The notes below the pieces were generated by a model. That model was not told where the DNA came from and made no database searches. It saw only the letters and a program-made list of their open reading frames with translations. The position numbers and the translations under genes were made by a program. Positions 44,236-53,681 of a stretch of 64,000 nt of DNA are shown piece by piece. The stretch's first letter is position 1. Every line of letters starts with the position of its first letter. Source of the DNA: Novipirellula sp052161655. GTDB lineage: Bacteria > Planctomycetota > Planctomycetia > Pirellulales > Pirellulaceae. The stretch lies in NCBI RefSeq assembly GCF_052161655.1, contig NZ_CP197418.1, forward strand, positions 6,138,001-6,202,000, read 5' to 3'.

Positions 44236-45868
44236 CTGTTTGTTTTCCTAGACTTATGGCTCTTTGCTGTAGTTTATCCAGACGCAGGAGATTTTGAGCT
44301 AGGACCAACAGACCGGTCTCGCAGCGGGCTCGCTTTATTCCGCGACCGTGAAAGCGGTCCACTCGCCGATTCCCTTTGGCGTCGCCAAAGGAGAGTTCCA
44401 CGGTTTGCCCGCGTAAACGATAAAGCGTCTTGCAAGATTCACTTGCCATCTTCTCGCGTTGAGCCTCCAGCATCTCTTCGCCTTCGATTCGCTTGATTCG
44501 TCGTGGGCCTTTGCCGCTGAGACAGCGTTCGGCCAACGGACAGCCCTCACAGAACTTCGCGTCACACTGATAGGTCGATTGGTAAACATATCGGTCGCCC
44601 ATACGCATCTTCTTTTCTCGCCACAAATAGGCTAAGCGGTGACCTTGCGGGCACACATAGCAATTCAATGAGGCTTGAAAACGAAATTCTTCGCGGGGAA
44701 TTTGAATTTCGCCGCTGCGTGACTTCCGCTTTGCAGCGCTACCGCTGGCCGATGGCGGTGCCAGCAAATCAATGTTCCGATCACGCGCGTCGGTAAGGTC
44801 AAGAATGCTGCAGTAGCCGCCATCGGCCAGCACCCTCTTGAGTTGGCCGCCGAATAACTTTTGCGTCTTGTCGATCATGGGGGCCAGCGTGCCCGCATCC
44901 GTTGCAGAGGCTTGACACAGATAACTAACAATCAGTCGACTGACCGGATCGACCATAAATTGAACGGTATACAACGGACGATACGTCTTGCGTTTATCGC
45001 GGCCCAGCGGCGCAATGGGGTCAGTCAAGCTGACGGTGATCTTGTCAGGATCTTTGCGTTTATCACTCGGCTTTTTAGCGTTTTCATTAATCCGTTGCTC
45101 CAGTACGATGGCGGCCGCCTCGATTCGAGAGGCCAAATCTTGTCGGCCTGACTCCGTTGGCGGCACCCATTTGGGAAGAGGATCGGTTCGGCAGTAAGTG
45201 CCGTCGATCAGTTCTTTTAAGAGTTCCTGTCGCCTCTGGAGAGTGTTGCGATTGACCATCCGATGCCGCGATGCACAGGCGGCAATCGACGTGCCATCTA
45301 GAGCCACCGTGGTCGGGTCAAGATGCCCTTGCTCGATGGCCCGTTGGGTCACGTCGTCATGAAGCCTCTCAATGACGTCGCCGATGCGATCACGAAAATC
45401 ATACCAAGTTCGACGAGCCGGCGTGTATCCATGACCGAGCCATTGCATCGCTTCGTTGAGCTTGGCTTCTTCCTCCCAACTTGCAGGGCTGAGTCGTCCC
45501 TTGAGGAACTGATAGAGAACCATCTGCAAAAGCAGAATGGGATCGTAGGGCTCCTGGCCCCTACCACTGTACATCCGATCGACTTCGCTACGATCAAGTT
45601 GTTCAACCTGCCGGCGAACAATTCGTGCAAGATCGTCCGGCGGAAGTTTGGCATCAATTTGTTTCCATCGCTGATCGCTTGCTGGCAGAGGGACGGGGCG
45701 ATAACTGACTTTTTAATCGTCTCTGAATCGTTTATGCTCATGGCGACCTCCGTGTGGCTTGGAAAGAACAGCGACGCACATTCTGTGCGAAATCCCAATC
45801 CAAACGAAGGTCAATTTTTTTGCGCTAACCCCAGTTGTTAAAACAACTTAAAACCTGTACGACCTCTT
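44214..45868 (-). mobile_element. IS1182-like insertion sequence (approximate limits)
   Basis: The left end GGAGGTCGTGCAGCTTTTAAG and the right end (reverse complement AGAGGTCGTACAGGTTTTAAG) form an imperfect inverted repeat of about 28 bases that overlaps the repeat-E copies on both sides. The transposase stop lies within the left arm. A direct target duplication was not seen. IS1182 elements are known to favour palindromic targets, which fits insertion in a hairpin repeat. Confidence 0.65.
44231..45741 (-). CDS. IS1182-like transposase with frameshift near N-terminus
   Basis: The main frame (from about 45709 to 44231) encodes a DDE transposase with an N-terminal DUF772-like helical domain: LPPDDLARIVRRQ, YSGRGQEPYDPILLLQMVLYQ, ALDGTSIAAC, VLADGGYCS (a catalytic Asp region) and YVCPQGHRL. 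It has no start codon before the in-frame ATG at 45574, which would cut off the conserved N-terminus. A second frame starts at an ATG at 45741 with GGAGG just upstream and reads MSINDSETIKK. A -1 shift at TTAAAAAG (45711-45718) would join the two. This may be a lost base or programmed frameshifting; T AAA AAG is a weak slippery site. Confidence 0.75.
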
Positions 45869-45948
45869 CGTCGGGAGGGTGAAGCAAGTGGTTGCTACCA
45901 CTCAACTTAAACGCCGCACAACCTCGAAGAAGGTGGAGAGGTGGCAGG
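45861..45948. repeat. Dispersed repeat E, reverse copy at right end of IS1182-like element
   Basis: GACCTCTTCGTCGGGAGGG and then 45873-45911, which is exactly the reverse complement of 6666-6704, followed by CGCCGCACAACCTCGAAG and GGAGAGGTGGCAGG. It is in inverted orientation relative to the copy on the other side of the transposase. Confidence 0.8.
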
Positions 45949-46527
45949 AAAATTGCGCAACCAAGAATCAAAACAATCCCAAAGTCTTAGCAGTCTAGCC
46001 CGACCATTCGCCCCTCTTTTTGTGGGCGATGCATTGAGCCCCCTCCGCTGACGACGCAATGGATTCAGCGTTTGCAGCCGAACACACTCGCTCCGGTGCG
46101 TTCTTGCGTCACCTCGGGCGTGTCAAAGGGGGGTGTGTAAAAGACACGGCGCAGCAGGCTCCAGGCAGGACAGATTTCTGTCATTGACGTGACAAATGCT
46201 GCGTAAAAGGCGAGCGTCACTGCTCTTTTTGTCAGCAAAGATTTGGCGTGCTGTGCACTGGGCGAGGCGAGTGCAACCTTAACTTGCGCCGAAGGAGACT
46301 TCTAACGCCCAAGCAAAACGACATGTTGCGTTGGCGTGTCAGTTGCTATTAGCTCATCACATTGAGCGAGTGGGATTCTGCGTTGTTCACAAAATATCCA
46401 AGCTCAATTGAGGACTTCTTCACGAACTCACCTAACACTATTTGCCGACAAGAACCGATGCGATTTGCATGGAAGCGTGGCGATCACGTTGAACGTTAGG
46501 CAGACGAATAAAGTAAGGACGACAAAC
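45949..46527. other. Gene-poor interval right of IS1182-like element
   Basis: About 580 bases with no frame I can support. A weak palindrome around GCGTTCTTGCGTCACC and GACGTGACAAATGCTGCG is present, but nothing recognisable. Insertion-related decay is possible. Confidence 0.4.
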
Positions 46528-46830
46528 ATGGTAATAAATTCAAACACGACGGCGGAGAATGCCGCATTACGGATCGATAAAGTTGAAGAACTCAGCTGGA
46601 GACTGATGGACGAAAATATCTCGGACGCTGACTTGCAAAAACTCGAGCAACTGCTGAGGGAAGATGTTGATTGCCGTCAACGCTATTTAGATTGCGTGAA
46701 ACTGCATTGCGAACTCAAGTCTTTTTTTAAGGCCGGCTCTGAAGAGCAGAAAGCAACCCCCAACAGTGCAATGCTCGGGATGTTGTCGCGAGGATTACCA
46801 ACGTCGGGATCCACTATTCTCCAGCGATAG
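46528..46830 (+). CDS. Short FecR/anti-sigma-like N-terminal protein, possibly truncated
   Basis: A 100-residue protein from the ATG at 46528, with AAGGA nine bases upstream. RIDKVEELSWRLMDENISDADL, then LEQLLREDVDCRQRYLDCVKLHCELKSFF, is the N-terminal module usually found at the start of FecR/LamG proteins of planctomycetes. Those proteins are much longer, with a membrane segment, FecR and LamG domains. Here the frame stops after LPTSGSTILQR. The following 430 bases hold no remnant I could identify. It sits upstream of a sulfatase, a typical ECF/FecR-associated position, but no sigma factor is present. Confidence 0.55.
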   Translation: MVINSNTTAENAALRIDKVEELSWRLMDENISDADLQKLEQLLREDVDCRQRYLDCVKLHCELKSFFKAGSEEQKATPNSAMLGMLSRGLPTSGSTILQR

Positions 46831-47259
46831 CTATTGCAATAAAAGCTCAGGACGATTTTTCACGATCGGAGATCGCCACAAAGTGTTGCCAAAGGTGCTC
46901 CGCCAAAATTCATTCGACATGTGCTCGCAACGCGATGAGCGCTGGGGGTGCTGAACCAGTTCCGCGATGTGATAGATCGTTTGCGTTGCAACGTTGACTT
47001 GCTTCGATCAATCCTGCCACCAGCAATGTCGTGCTCTGTTTGACGCGTATTGCTTGGCGTGAAAACAGCTTGAATCTTCGACAAATTTGGATCGAGTCGG
47101 CACTTCGGTGCGGATGCGTTGTGCATCAGCGATCTTCGTTACCTATAATGCCACTGCCGATCCCCCATTGCGGTTCCCATTCATTCGAACTGCGAAACGA
47201 ATTTGTCACGTAGGGCACGCTTTGAGGCTACCTCGCCTGCCCGCCATCGAGAGTCACCT
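46831..47259. other. 429-base gap before the third sulfatase
   Basis: No gene, repeat or FecR remnant is recognised. It contains the possible promoter at 47119-47149. Confidence 0.45.
47119..47149 (+). promoter_or_regulatory. Possible sigma-70 promoter for the sulfatase
   Basis: A perfect TATAAT at 47144-47149 lies 19 bases after a weak TTGTGC. The predicted start would lie about 105 bases upstream of the sulfatase ATG. The long spacer and poor -35 box keep confidence low. Confidence 0.3.
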
Positions 47260-48900
47260 ATGATTCGATTGTTCAACAAGCGATTTGCTGTCTGCAGTCC
47301 GTCCAGCTCAGGCCAGCACGTCATTCACAACGACAGCGGCCACCCTGCACGCGGACGGTACGCGGCGAGTTCCTGTCTCTGGATCGCCATCGTGGTCGCT
47401 ATGCAGGTGCTCAACGTGCAAACGTTGTGGGCGGCGTCCGGCGAGCAACCGAACATCGTCTTTATCCTGGCGGATGATCTGGGGTATGGGGAACTTGGTT
47501 GTTACGGCCAGGAAAAAATTAAAACACCTAACATTGATCGCCTTGCCAGCCAAGGAATGCGTTTTACGCAGCACTACACGGGGGCTCCGGTATGTGCGCC
47601 GGCGCGTTGCGTATTGATGACGGGCCAAAATTTGTCGCATGCCCAAATCCGTGGGAATCGTGATTCCGGAAACGGACGCATCTACCCAGGCCAATGGCCG
47701 ATCACCGACGACGCCGTCACCATTGCAGAAGTCCTGAAAACGGCAGGCTATGTCACCGGAGCGTTTGGCAAATGGGGACTTGGCCCCTCCAACACCTCCG
47801 GCTCGCCGATCAAACAGGGCTTCGATCGCTACTTTGGATACAATTGCCAACGGAACGCTCACAGCTATTACCCTCCGTTTTTAGACAGCGACGAACGCGA
47901 AGTCCAAATCAACCTCTACCCGATTCCTGGACATGACCGCAAACCGGAAGGCCAGGTGATTGCGGACGACTATCGGGCGAAGAATTATGCTCCGGATTTA
48001 ATCCTCGCCGAGGCGACCAAGTTTATCGACAAGAACAAAAACAAACCGTTCTTTCTGTACTTGCCGTTTGTGGAACCTCACGTTTCCATGCAACCTCCGC
48101 AGCAATGGTTAGACCAGTACCCCGAATCTTGGGACGAAGAGAATGGGCCCTACCGAGGTGAAAACGGATACTTGCCACACCCGCGGCCACGCGCTGCTTA
48201 TGCATCCATGATTTCGGATCTCGATGAACACGTTGGCACGATCCTTGAGCGTTTGGAGGATCATGGTCTGAGCGAAAACACCCTGATCGTCTTTACATCG
48301 GACAATGGACCGACGCACGGAGGCCGCGACCCTCGCTTTCATATTGGCGGTGCCGCTTGCACTTTCTTCAACTCGACTGGCGGACTGCGGGGTTTCAAAG
48401 GCAGTTGTTACGAAGGCGGAATCCGCGTTCCTTGTGTCGTGAAATGGCCAGGCCACGTCAAAGAAAACAGCGTCTCTGAATTGCCATCCTATTTCCCCGA
48501 TTGGTTCGTAACGCTCAGCGAGGTCGCAAAGATTGATCTGCAAAATACAGGATCGACGAAAAACACCGCGCTGGACGGGATCAGTCTACTGTCGGAATTG
48601 ACATCCTCGTCGACGCCAACACGCGACAGTCCTCTGATTTGGGATTTCCATAATTACGGGGGCATCGTCGCTATTCGCGATGGCAAATGGAAAGCGGTTC
48701 GACGGGATCTCTTGAAAAAGAAACCTGGCGACTGGGAACTCTACGACTTGGACACCGATCGCGACGAACAAAATGACGTCGCTGCGGAGCATCCCGAAGT
48801 CGTCAAGCGACTCGAGGCAACGTACTTGGATACACGAACGATCGAGCCCGACTTTGCGCTCCCCATCTATGACAAGTTAACTCGTAAAAATGCGAACTGA
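47260..48900 (+). CDS. Secreted type I sulfatase
   Basis: A 546-residue protein from the ATG at 47260; a frame to 47203 is extended without support. Export is suggested by the hydrophobic segment WIAIVVAMQVLNVQTLWA at 41-58, after an unusually long 40-residue N-terminal region. The metal ligands are DD at 72-73, and the formylglycine motif C-A-P-A-R begins at Cys112, with Ala in place of Ser. A conserved TSDNGPTHGG segment supplies more ligands. It lacks the C-terminal beta domain of the sulfatases at 4639 and 8580 and is closer to the choline/arylsulfatase-A type. The X-Pro peptidase gene follows after 83 bases. Confidence 0.92.
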   Translation: MIRLFNKRFAVCSPSSSGQHVIHNDSGHPARGRYAASSCLWIAIVVAMQVLNVQTLWAASGEQPNIVFILADDLGYGELGCYGQEKIKTPNIDRLASQGMRFTQHYTGAPVCAPARCVLMTGQNLSHAQIRGNRDSGNGRIYPGQWPITDDAVTIAEVLKTAGYVTGAFGKWGLGPSNTSGSPIKQGFDRYFGYNCQRNAHSYYPPFLDSDEREVQINLYPIPGHDRKPEGQVIADDYRAKNYAPDLILAEATKFIDKNKNKPFFLYLPFVEPHVSMQPPQQWLDQYPESWDEENGPYRGENGYLPHPRPRAAYASMISDLDEHVGTILERLEDHGLSENTLIVFTSDNGPTHGGRDPRFHIGGAACTFFNSTGGLRGFKGSCYEGGIRVPCVVKWPGHVKENSVSELPSYFPDWFVTLSEVAKIDLQNTGSTKNTALDGISLLSELTSSSTPTRDSPLIWDFHNYGGIVAIRDGKWKAVRRDLLKKKPGDWELYDLDTDRDEQNDVAAEHPEVVKRLEATYLDTRTIEPDFALPIYDKLTRKNAN

Positions 48901-48983
48901 TCTTCAGCGGCCGAGCTTTCACCGGCATTTTACTGTTCACTGCCCCTTACTCTTCCTACTGAATTCGCAAGACAAAGAGCACC

Positions 48984-50882
48984 ATGACAACGCGTTTATT
49001 TAGATCACTAGCGATCGTCGCCGTTTTGAATGTCGTCACCGCCGTGACGATCGATGGAAAAGAGGCCAAGCACGCCGTTCCGGTATTTAAGGACGGTGAA
49101 GCACAAATTGTCGAGGAGTTTAAGGATTCCGACTTTTGGATTCGACACGATCTGTGGGTGGAAACCGAATTTGATTCCGATGGCGATGGCAAGCTGGATC
49201 GTATGCATGTGGATGTCACGCGGCCTCGACAAACCGATACGGAAGGCTTGAAATTGCCGGTGGTCTATGGATCAAGTCCTTACTATTGCGGCGTGGGAGA
49301 TTCTGACGAAAAGTATTTCTGGGATACACGACACGAGCTGGGTGAGGTGCCGCCGCCACGGAAACATATGCCCGAAATCGAACTAAAGATCCAGCGACCG
49401 ATTATCTCAAAGAGACATGTTGAAGATTGGCTGCCTCGTGGTTACATCGTTGTCCATTCTTCGTCGCCGGGAACCGGACTCTCCGAAGGTTGTCCGACGA
49501 TCGGAGGAGACAACGAATCGCTCGCGCCCAAAGCCGTAATTGATTGGTTGTGCGGACGCGGGAAAGGGTACACTTCGATCGATGGCGACGAACCCGTGAC
49601 GGCGTATTGGAGCACGGGCAAAGTGGGAATGACGGGAACCTCGTATAACGGCACGATCCCTCTAGCAGCGGCGACAACCGGCGTCGAAGGACTCGAAGCG
49701 ATCATCCCGGTTGCCCCCAACACGTCGTACTATCACTACTACAGATCCAATGGATTGGTGCGGCATCCGGGCGGTTATCTCGGTGAGGACGTCGACTATT
49801 TGTACGACTTTATTCACAGCGGGAATGCGGCACGACGCGAGTATTGCGATTGCGAAATTCGTGACAAAGAAATGGCAGAAGGAATGGATCGCGTCAGCGG
49901 GGATTACAACGACTTCTGGGCAAAACGTGACTACATCCATGACCTCGGTCCGATGAAAGCGGCGCTGTTGATGGCGCACGGTTTCAACGATTGGAACGTC
50001 GTGCCTGAGCACAGCAATCGAATCTACCAAGCCGTAAAAGCCAAAGGAGTTCCGGTACAGACCTACTATCACCAGGACGGCCATGGTGGGCCGCCGCCGA
50101 TGAAGCTGATGAATCGATGGTTCACGCGGTACCTACACGGAGTCGAGAACGATGTTGAAAAAGATCCGCGGGCTTGGATCGTGCGAGAGGATGCCAAACA
50201 AGAAAATCCAACTTCGTACGAGGACTACCCCAACCCCGCAGCGTCACCGGTAACGTTGCGGCCGACCGCGGGAGCCCCTGAGCGTGGCACACTCGTTCTT
50301 GAGTCAGGCTCGGGTCAAGGAACAGAGAAGCTGGTTGACAACTTTTCATTCAGCGGGGAATCGCTTGCCCAAGCCGAGTGGACAGAGCATCGACTGATCT
50401 ATGTCTCCGAAACGCTTACTGAGCCAATGCATATATCAGGGACACCAAAGATCGAATTGAAATTGGCCAGTAGCAAGCCGTTTGCGAATCTGTCGGTTTG
50501 GCTTGTCTCGCTGCCTTGGAACAATGACAAGAAGGCGAAGATCACCGACAACATTATCACCCGTGGTTGGGCGGACCCTCAAAATCAGCATTCGATGCGC
50601 GAGAGTGAGCCGCTGGAACCCGGGAAGTTTTATGATGTGAAATTTGACCTTCAGCCAGACGATCAAATCATCGCGAAGGGCCAGCAGATTGGGCTGATGA
50701 TTTTTTCGAGTGATCGCAACGTGACGCTATGGCCAACGCCAGGTACGGAATTGACGGTCGATCTCGATGCGACGCAGCTGAGTCTGCCTGTGGTGGGCGG
50801 AGTCGAAGCGTTTAAGAAGTCGACTCAGAAGAAATCCGAAAATGCAGATGCGGAGACTGCGGCAAAACCGGCACATCCATAG
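48984..50882 (+). CDS. X-Pro dipeptidyl-peptidase (S15)/CocE-like hydrolase, exported
   Basis: A 632-residue protein with a signal peptide (1-26). The alpha/beta-hydrolase core has the nucleophile elbow G-T-S-Y-N-G, an earlier SSPGTGLSEGCP loop, an acidic segment AHGFNDWNV and the catalytic His in HQDGHGGPP. After about residue 420 a jelly-roll domain follows (RLIYVSETLTEPMHISGTPKIELKL), as in X-Pro dipeptidyl-peptidase C-domains. It removes X-Pro dipeptides or hydrolyses related esters outside the cytoplasm. The gene is free-standing between a sulfatase and an AlkD-like gene. Confidence 0.88.
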   Translation: MTTRLFRSLAIVAVLNVVTAVTIDGKEAKHAVPVFKDGEAQIVEEFKDSDFWIRHDLWVETEFDSDGDGKLDRMHVDVTRPRQTDTEGLKLPVVYGSSPYYCGVGDSDEKYFWDTRHELGEVPPPRKHMPEIELKIQRPIISKRHVEDWLPRGYIVVHSSSPGTGLSEGCPTIGGDNESLAPKAVIDWLCGRGKGYTSIDGDEPVTAYWSTGKVGMTGTSYNGTIPLAAATTGVEGLEAIIPVAPNTSYYHYYRSNGLVRHPGGYLGEDVDYLYDFIHSGNAARREYCDCEIRDKEMAEGMDRVSGDYNDFWAKRDYIHDLGPMKAALLMAHGFNDWNVVPEHSNRIYQAVKAKGVPVQTYYHQDGHGGPPPMKLMNRWFTRYLHGVENDVEKDPRAWIVREDAKQENPTSYEDYPNPAASPVTLRPTAGAPERGTLVLESGSGQGTEKLVDNFSFSGESLAQAEWTEHRLIYVSETLTEPMHISGTPKIELKLASSKPFANLSVWLVSLPWNNDKKAKITDNIITRGWADPQNQHSMRESEPLEPGKFYDVKFDLQPDDQIIAKGQQIGLMIFSSDRNVTLWPTPGTELTVDLDATQLSLPVVGGVEAFKKSTQKKSENADAETAAKPAHP

Positions 50883-50921
50883 TTCTGGTTTTGTTAATAT
50901 TCTCGCAAGTGGCGGCTAGGC

Positions 50922-51614
50922 ATGAACACAATGCTCAAAGATGTGATGACGGAGCTCGAGTCGCTTGGCTCTGCTCAGACGCGAAAGACCTATTTGCGCC
51001 ATGGAGCTACCGAGCCTCTGTTTGGCGTAAAGTTCGGCGATTTGCGTCCGCTGCAAAAGCGGCATCGAGGCGATCAGGTGTTAGCGGAAACGCTAATGGA
51101 AACGGGCAACAGCGACGCCATGACATTGGCGTTGCTGATCGCGGATCCGACGCAAGTTAAATCTCGCCAAATCGACGCGTGGCTAAAACCGTTGCAGTAT
51201 TCTTTGCTGGTTGGGATGGTTGCGGATTTAGCTTCACGCACTTCTTGTGCAGCAGCAAAGTGGAAGAAGTGGTCCAGAAGTCCTCAGGAGCGAAGTTTGG
51301 CGGCCGGCTACACGTTACTTGCGAGTTGGCTAGTGCATGATGCTGCGAATGTGCCCGACGAGATTGCCGACGCGGCGCTGGATCGAATCGAAGCGACGAT
51401 TCATGATGTGCCCAACCAAGCAAGGCACGCGATGAATCAAGCTCTGATTTCAATCGGAATTTATTTGCCTGCTTATCACGACCGAGCGATGAGTGTCGCC
51501 AAAGCAATCGGCAAGGTGTCAGTAGATCACGGCGACACGAGTTGCAAGACGCCTGATGCCGCAGCGTACATCGAGCGGGCACTGAAGTCAGGCCGGCGAA
51601 AACGTCCGTCGTGA
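50922..51614 (+). CDS. AlkD-like DNA alkylation repair protein
   Basis: A 230-residue HEAT-like helical protein. The start MNTMLKDVMTELESLGSAQTRKTYLRHGATEPLFGVKFGDLR and later KWSRSPQERSLAAGYTLLASWL match the DNA-alkylation-repair (AlkD/DUF7) family. AlkD excises bulky alkylated bases without flipping, using Trp and Asp residues on a concave surface; several family members are inactive. The frame begins 39 bases after the peptidase stop, so the two may be co-transcribed without functional link. Some AlkD-like forms have unknown roles. Confidence 0.8.
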   Translation: MNTMLKDVMTELESLGSAQTRKTYLRHGATEPLFGVKFGDLRPLQKRHRGDQVLAETLMETGNSDAMTLALLIADPTQVKSRQIDAWLKPLQYSLLVGMVADLASRTSCAAAKWKKWSRSPQERSLAAGYTLLASWLVHDAANVPDEIADAALDRIEATIHDVPNQARHAMNQALISIGIYLPAYHDRAMSVAKAIGKVSVDHGDTSCKTPDAAAYIERALKSGRRKRPS

Positions 51615-51771
51615 CAGTGGCACCAGTGTGATGTTCCAGACTGACGCCAAATATCCGGATCGCACAATGTTTTACCTGTCTCGGCTGTGAAATGCTTGCA
51701 TTGGCAACGTGTCTGGGTGATCGCCAGGACTGGTTCCCCGGCTCCAGTCCAACGCCGTGAACGATTTCCTG

Positions 51772-51843
51772 GTAGCTACCTTCGCCAGAAGGTGGTGATT
51801 TGCAGTGGACGCCAACAATCCACGCTCTGGCGAGCGTAGCTAC
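51772..51843. repeat. Palindromic repeat A, copy 1
   Basis: GTAGCTACCTTCGCCAGAAGG pairs with CTCTGGCGAGCGTAGCTAC around an extra hairpin GTGGACGCC...ATCCACGC. A shorter copy lies at 60238-60286. It lies in the 450-base gap 51615-52064 upstream of the cyclophilin gene, where I see no gene. Confidence 0.8.
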
Positions 51844-52064
51844 GAAACGCAAATGCTCTAATTTCCAGCCTAAAAATCGCTTATGGCGTTAGGCAGGAGC
51901 CTGGGAACGAGCGTTTTTTGCTGGCATTCGCCAAAATGTCTCGCATTGGCCACGGAAAGCGCTTGGTGGTTTGCTCCGGACTTTACGCGAACGGCCTGGG
52001 TCGGTTAAATCGTAGCTGTAACTTCAATACAGACTTAAATTACGCGAATGAGGATTGGAAACGA

Positions 52065-52676
52065 ATGGTTTCTCGATTGGCTTTGATGATGGCGTTGCCC
52101 GCTTTGGTTCTAAGCACTGGCACGGCGGTCCACGCCCAAGCCCCTGCCACGCCGGTCTACGTAAAGGTCGATACGACAGAAGGCGCTTTTGTGATCGAAT
52201 TGGATTCGGCGAAGGCCCCTAAAACCGTGGAAAACTTCTTGAAGTATGCCAAAGAGGGCCATTACACCGATACGATCTTCCACCGAGTGATCGATGGTTT
52301 CATGATCCAAGGTGGCGGCTTTACCGCAGATATGAATGAAAAAGATGCACCTCGGATGGTGCGAAACGAAGGCGGAAATGGCCTGAAGAATAATCACTAC
52401 ACCGTCGCGATGGCACGTACGAGTGCTCCTCACAGCGCCTCGAGCCAGTTCTTTGTGAACACCGCAAACAACGATTTCCTCAATCGTGAGAATTCACAAG
52501 ACGGTTTTGGCTACGCGGTCTTTGGTCGTGTCGTCGAAGGCAAAGAAGTTGTCGATCGTATTGGCAAAGCGGCGACGCAAGCGAAGCCGAACCCGAAAGT
52601 TCCAGGCATGCTAATGCAAGACGTTCCGACAACTCCCGTTGTCATCAAGAGCGTCGAGGTGGTTGAGAAAAAATAG
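52065..52676 (+). CDS. Exported cyclophilin-type peptidyl-prolyl isomerase
   Basis: A 203-residue protein from the ATG at 52065, which gives a signal peptide (MVSRLALMMALPALVLSTGTAVHA); an upstream frame to 51918 is not used. Cyclophilin motifs are complete: FHRVIDGFMIQGGGF with the catalytic Arg, SASSQFFVNTANNDFL, and GYAVFGRVVEGKEVVDRI. It catalyses cis-trans isomerisation of X-Pro bonds in the periplasm and helps folding. It is monocistronic; a strong terminator begins 40 bases after the stop. Confidence 0.95.
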   Translation: MVSRLALMMALPALVLSTGTAVHAQAPATPVYVKVDTTEGAFVIELDSAKAPKTVENFLKYAKEGHYTDTIFHRVIDGFMIQGGGFTADMNEKDAPRMVRNEGGNGLKNNHYTVAMARTSAPHSASSQFFVNTANNDFLNRENSQDGFGYAVFGRVVEGKEVVDRIGKAATQAKPNPKVPGMLMQDVPTTPVVIKSVEVVEKK

Positions 52677-52716
52677 AATCGGGCTTCACGATTCTCCCTG
52701 TCACGAATGCAGCATT

Positions 52717-52752
52717 GCCTTCTGTCATCACCATGAGACAGAAGGCTTTTTT
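52717..52752 (+). terminator. Rho-independent terminator of the cyclophilin gene
   Basis: GCCTTCTGTC pairs perfectly with GACAGAAGGC around ATCACCATGA and is followed by TTTTTT. It lies in the 310-base gap 52677-52986, which otherwise holds nothing recognised. Confidence 0.92.
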
Positions 52753-52986
52753 GCGCCGAATCAGTAGCCTGTTCGGTTACGCGGGCCCAACGACACAGGC
52801 CCAGCCGATCGACCCGTTCGCCGAACAGTTCGCGAATAACCCGCACAATCGCTAGGGAGTGTCTGCGTGGCTAAATCAACCGTACTTTCTGCCCCACCAA
52901 AATGAGCTGGTCGTCGCGTTTGAAACTACGCTTTATCAGGACGGTCGATTCAGTATCGTTATCGCTTATCGGGTCAAAACTACAGA

Positions 52987-53643
52987 ATGAAATTGCCACT
53001 CTTCATTCTCCGCTTCTTCTACGCCGTTGCTCGTCGGTTACAGATCGCCGATGCAACCCGTTTGCTTTATTTGGAGCCCAAGAATTTTCGCACCCAAGCG
53101 TTACCTGCGGGTTATTTATTGCGTTCGCCACGCGCGGGTGAGTTATTCGAACTGATCCAAGCGGGAAAGGCACCTACAGAGATCGGCAGCCCACGCGGTG
53201 TGTCCGGGCAGCGCCGAGTCGTGGTGATCACAACGCCCGACCAGCAAGTCGTTTCGTTTCTATGGATTGCCATTGAGTCGGTCAACGCAAACGAGAATTT
53301 TTCGCGTGCTCGTCACCTAGGGACATCCGTTGACCTGCCACCGCAAGCCGGGTTCCTGTTTAACGCATGGACGCATCCAGAACACCGCGGAAAGCGATTC
53401 ATCAGCTGCATGATTTCCTACATCATCGAAAATCGATTAGCAGAAACCGATACACTTGTGACAACGATGGATTGGACAAACGAGCGATCATCCCAGGCGT
53501 TTGGCCATGCGGGAATGAAACCGATTGGCACCGTGGTCCGACTAGGGCGAGGTCCGGTGCAATTAAGTTTGCTGCCACGAGCGGCAAGCCAATTAGGACT
53601 GAAACTGGCTTGCGAAGCGCCGGGCTACAAACTCGCGTTTTAA
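52987..53643 (+). CDS. GNAT-like N-acetyltransferase-fold protein
   Basis: A 218-residue protein. Its middle and C-terminal parts resemble a GNAT fold: VVSFLWIAIES, FLFNAWTHPEHRGKRFISCMISYIIENRL (an RGKRF variant of the acetyl-CoA loop), then TMDWTNERSSQAFGHAGMKPIGTVVRL. The N-terminus has a short hydrophobic stretch but no clear signal peptide. It probably transfers an acyl group; the acceptor is unknown. The parA operon is convergent, with its stop 38 bases away. Confidence 0.65.
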   Translation: MKLPLFILRFFYAVARRLQIADATRLLYLEPKNFRTQALPAGYLLRSPRAGELFELIQAGKAPTEIGSPRGVSGQRRVVVITTPDQQVVSFLWIAIESVNANENFSRARHLGTSVDLPPQAGFLFNAWTHPEHRGKRFISCMISYIIENRLAETDTLVTTMDWTNERSSQAFGHAGMKPIGTVVRLGRGPVQLSLLPRAASQLGLKLACEAPGYKLAF

Positions 53644-53681
53644 CAAATAGCGTGTTTTTTAGCCGATATGGCGATGTTCAA

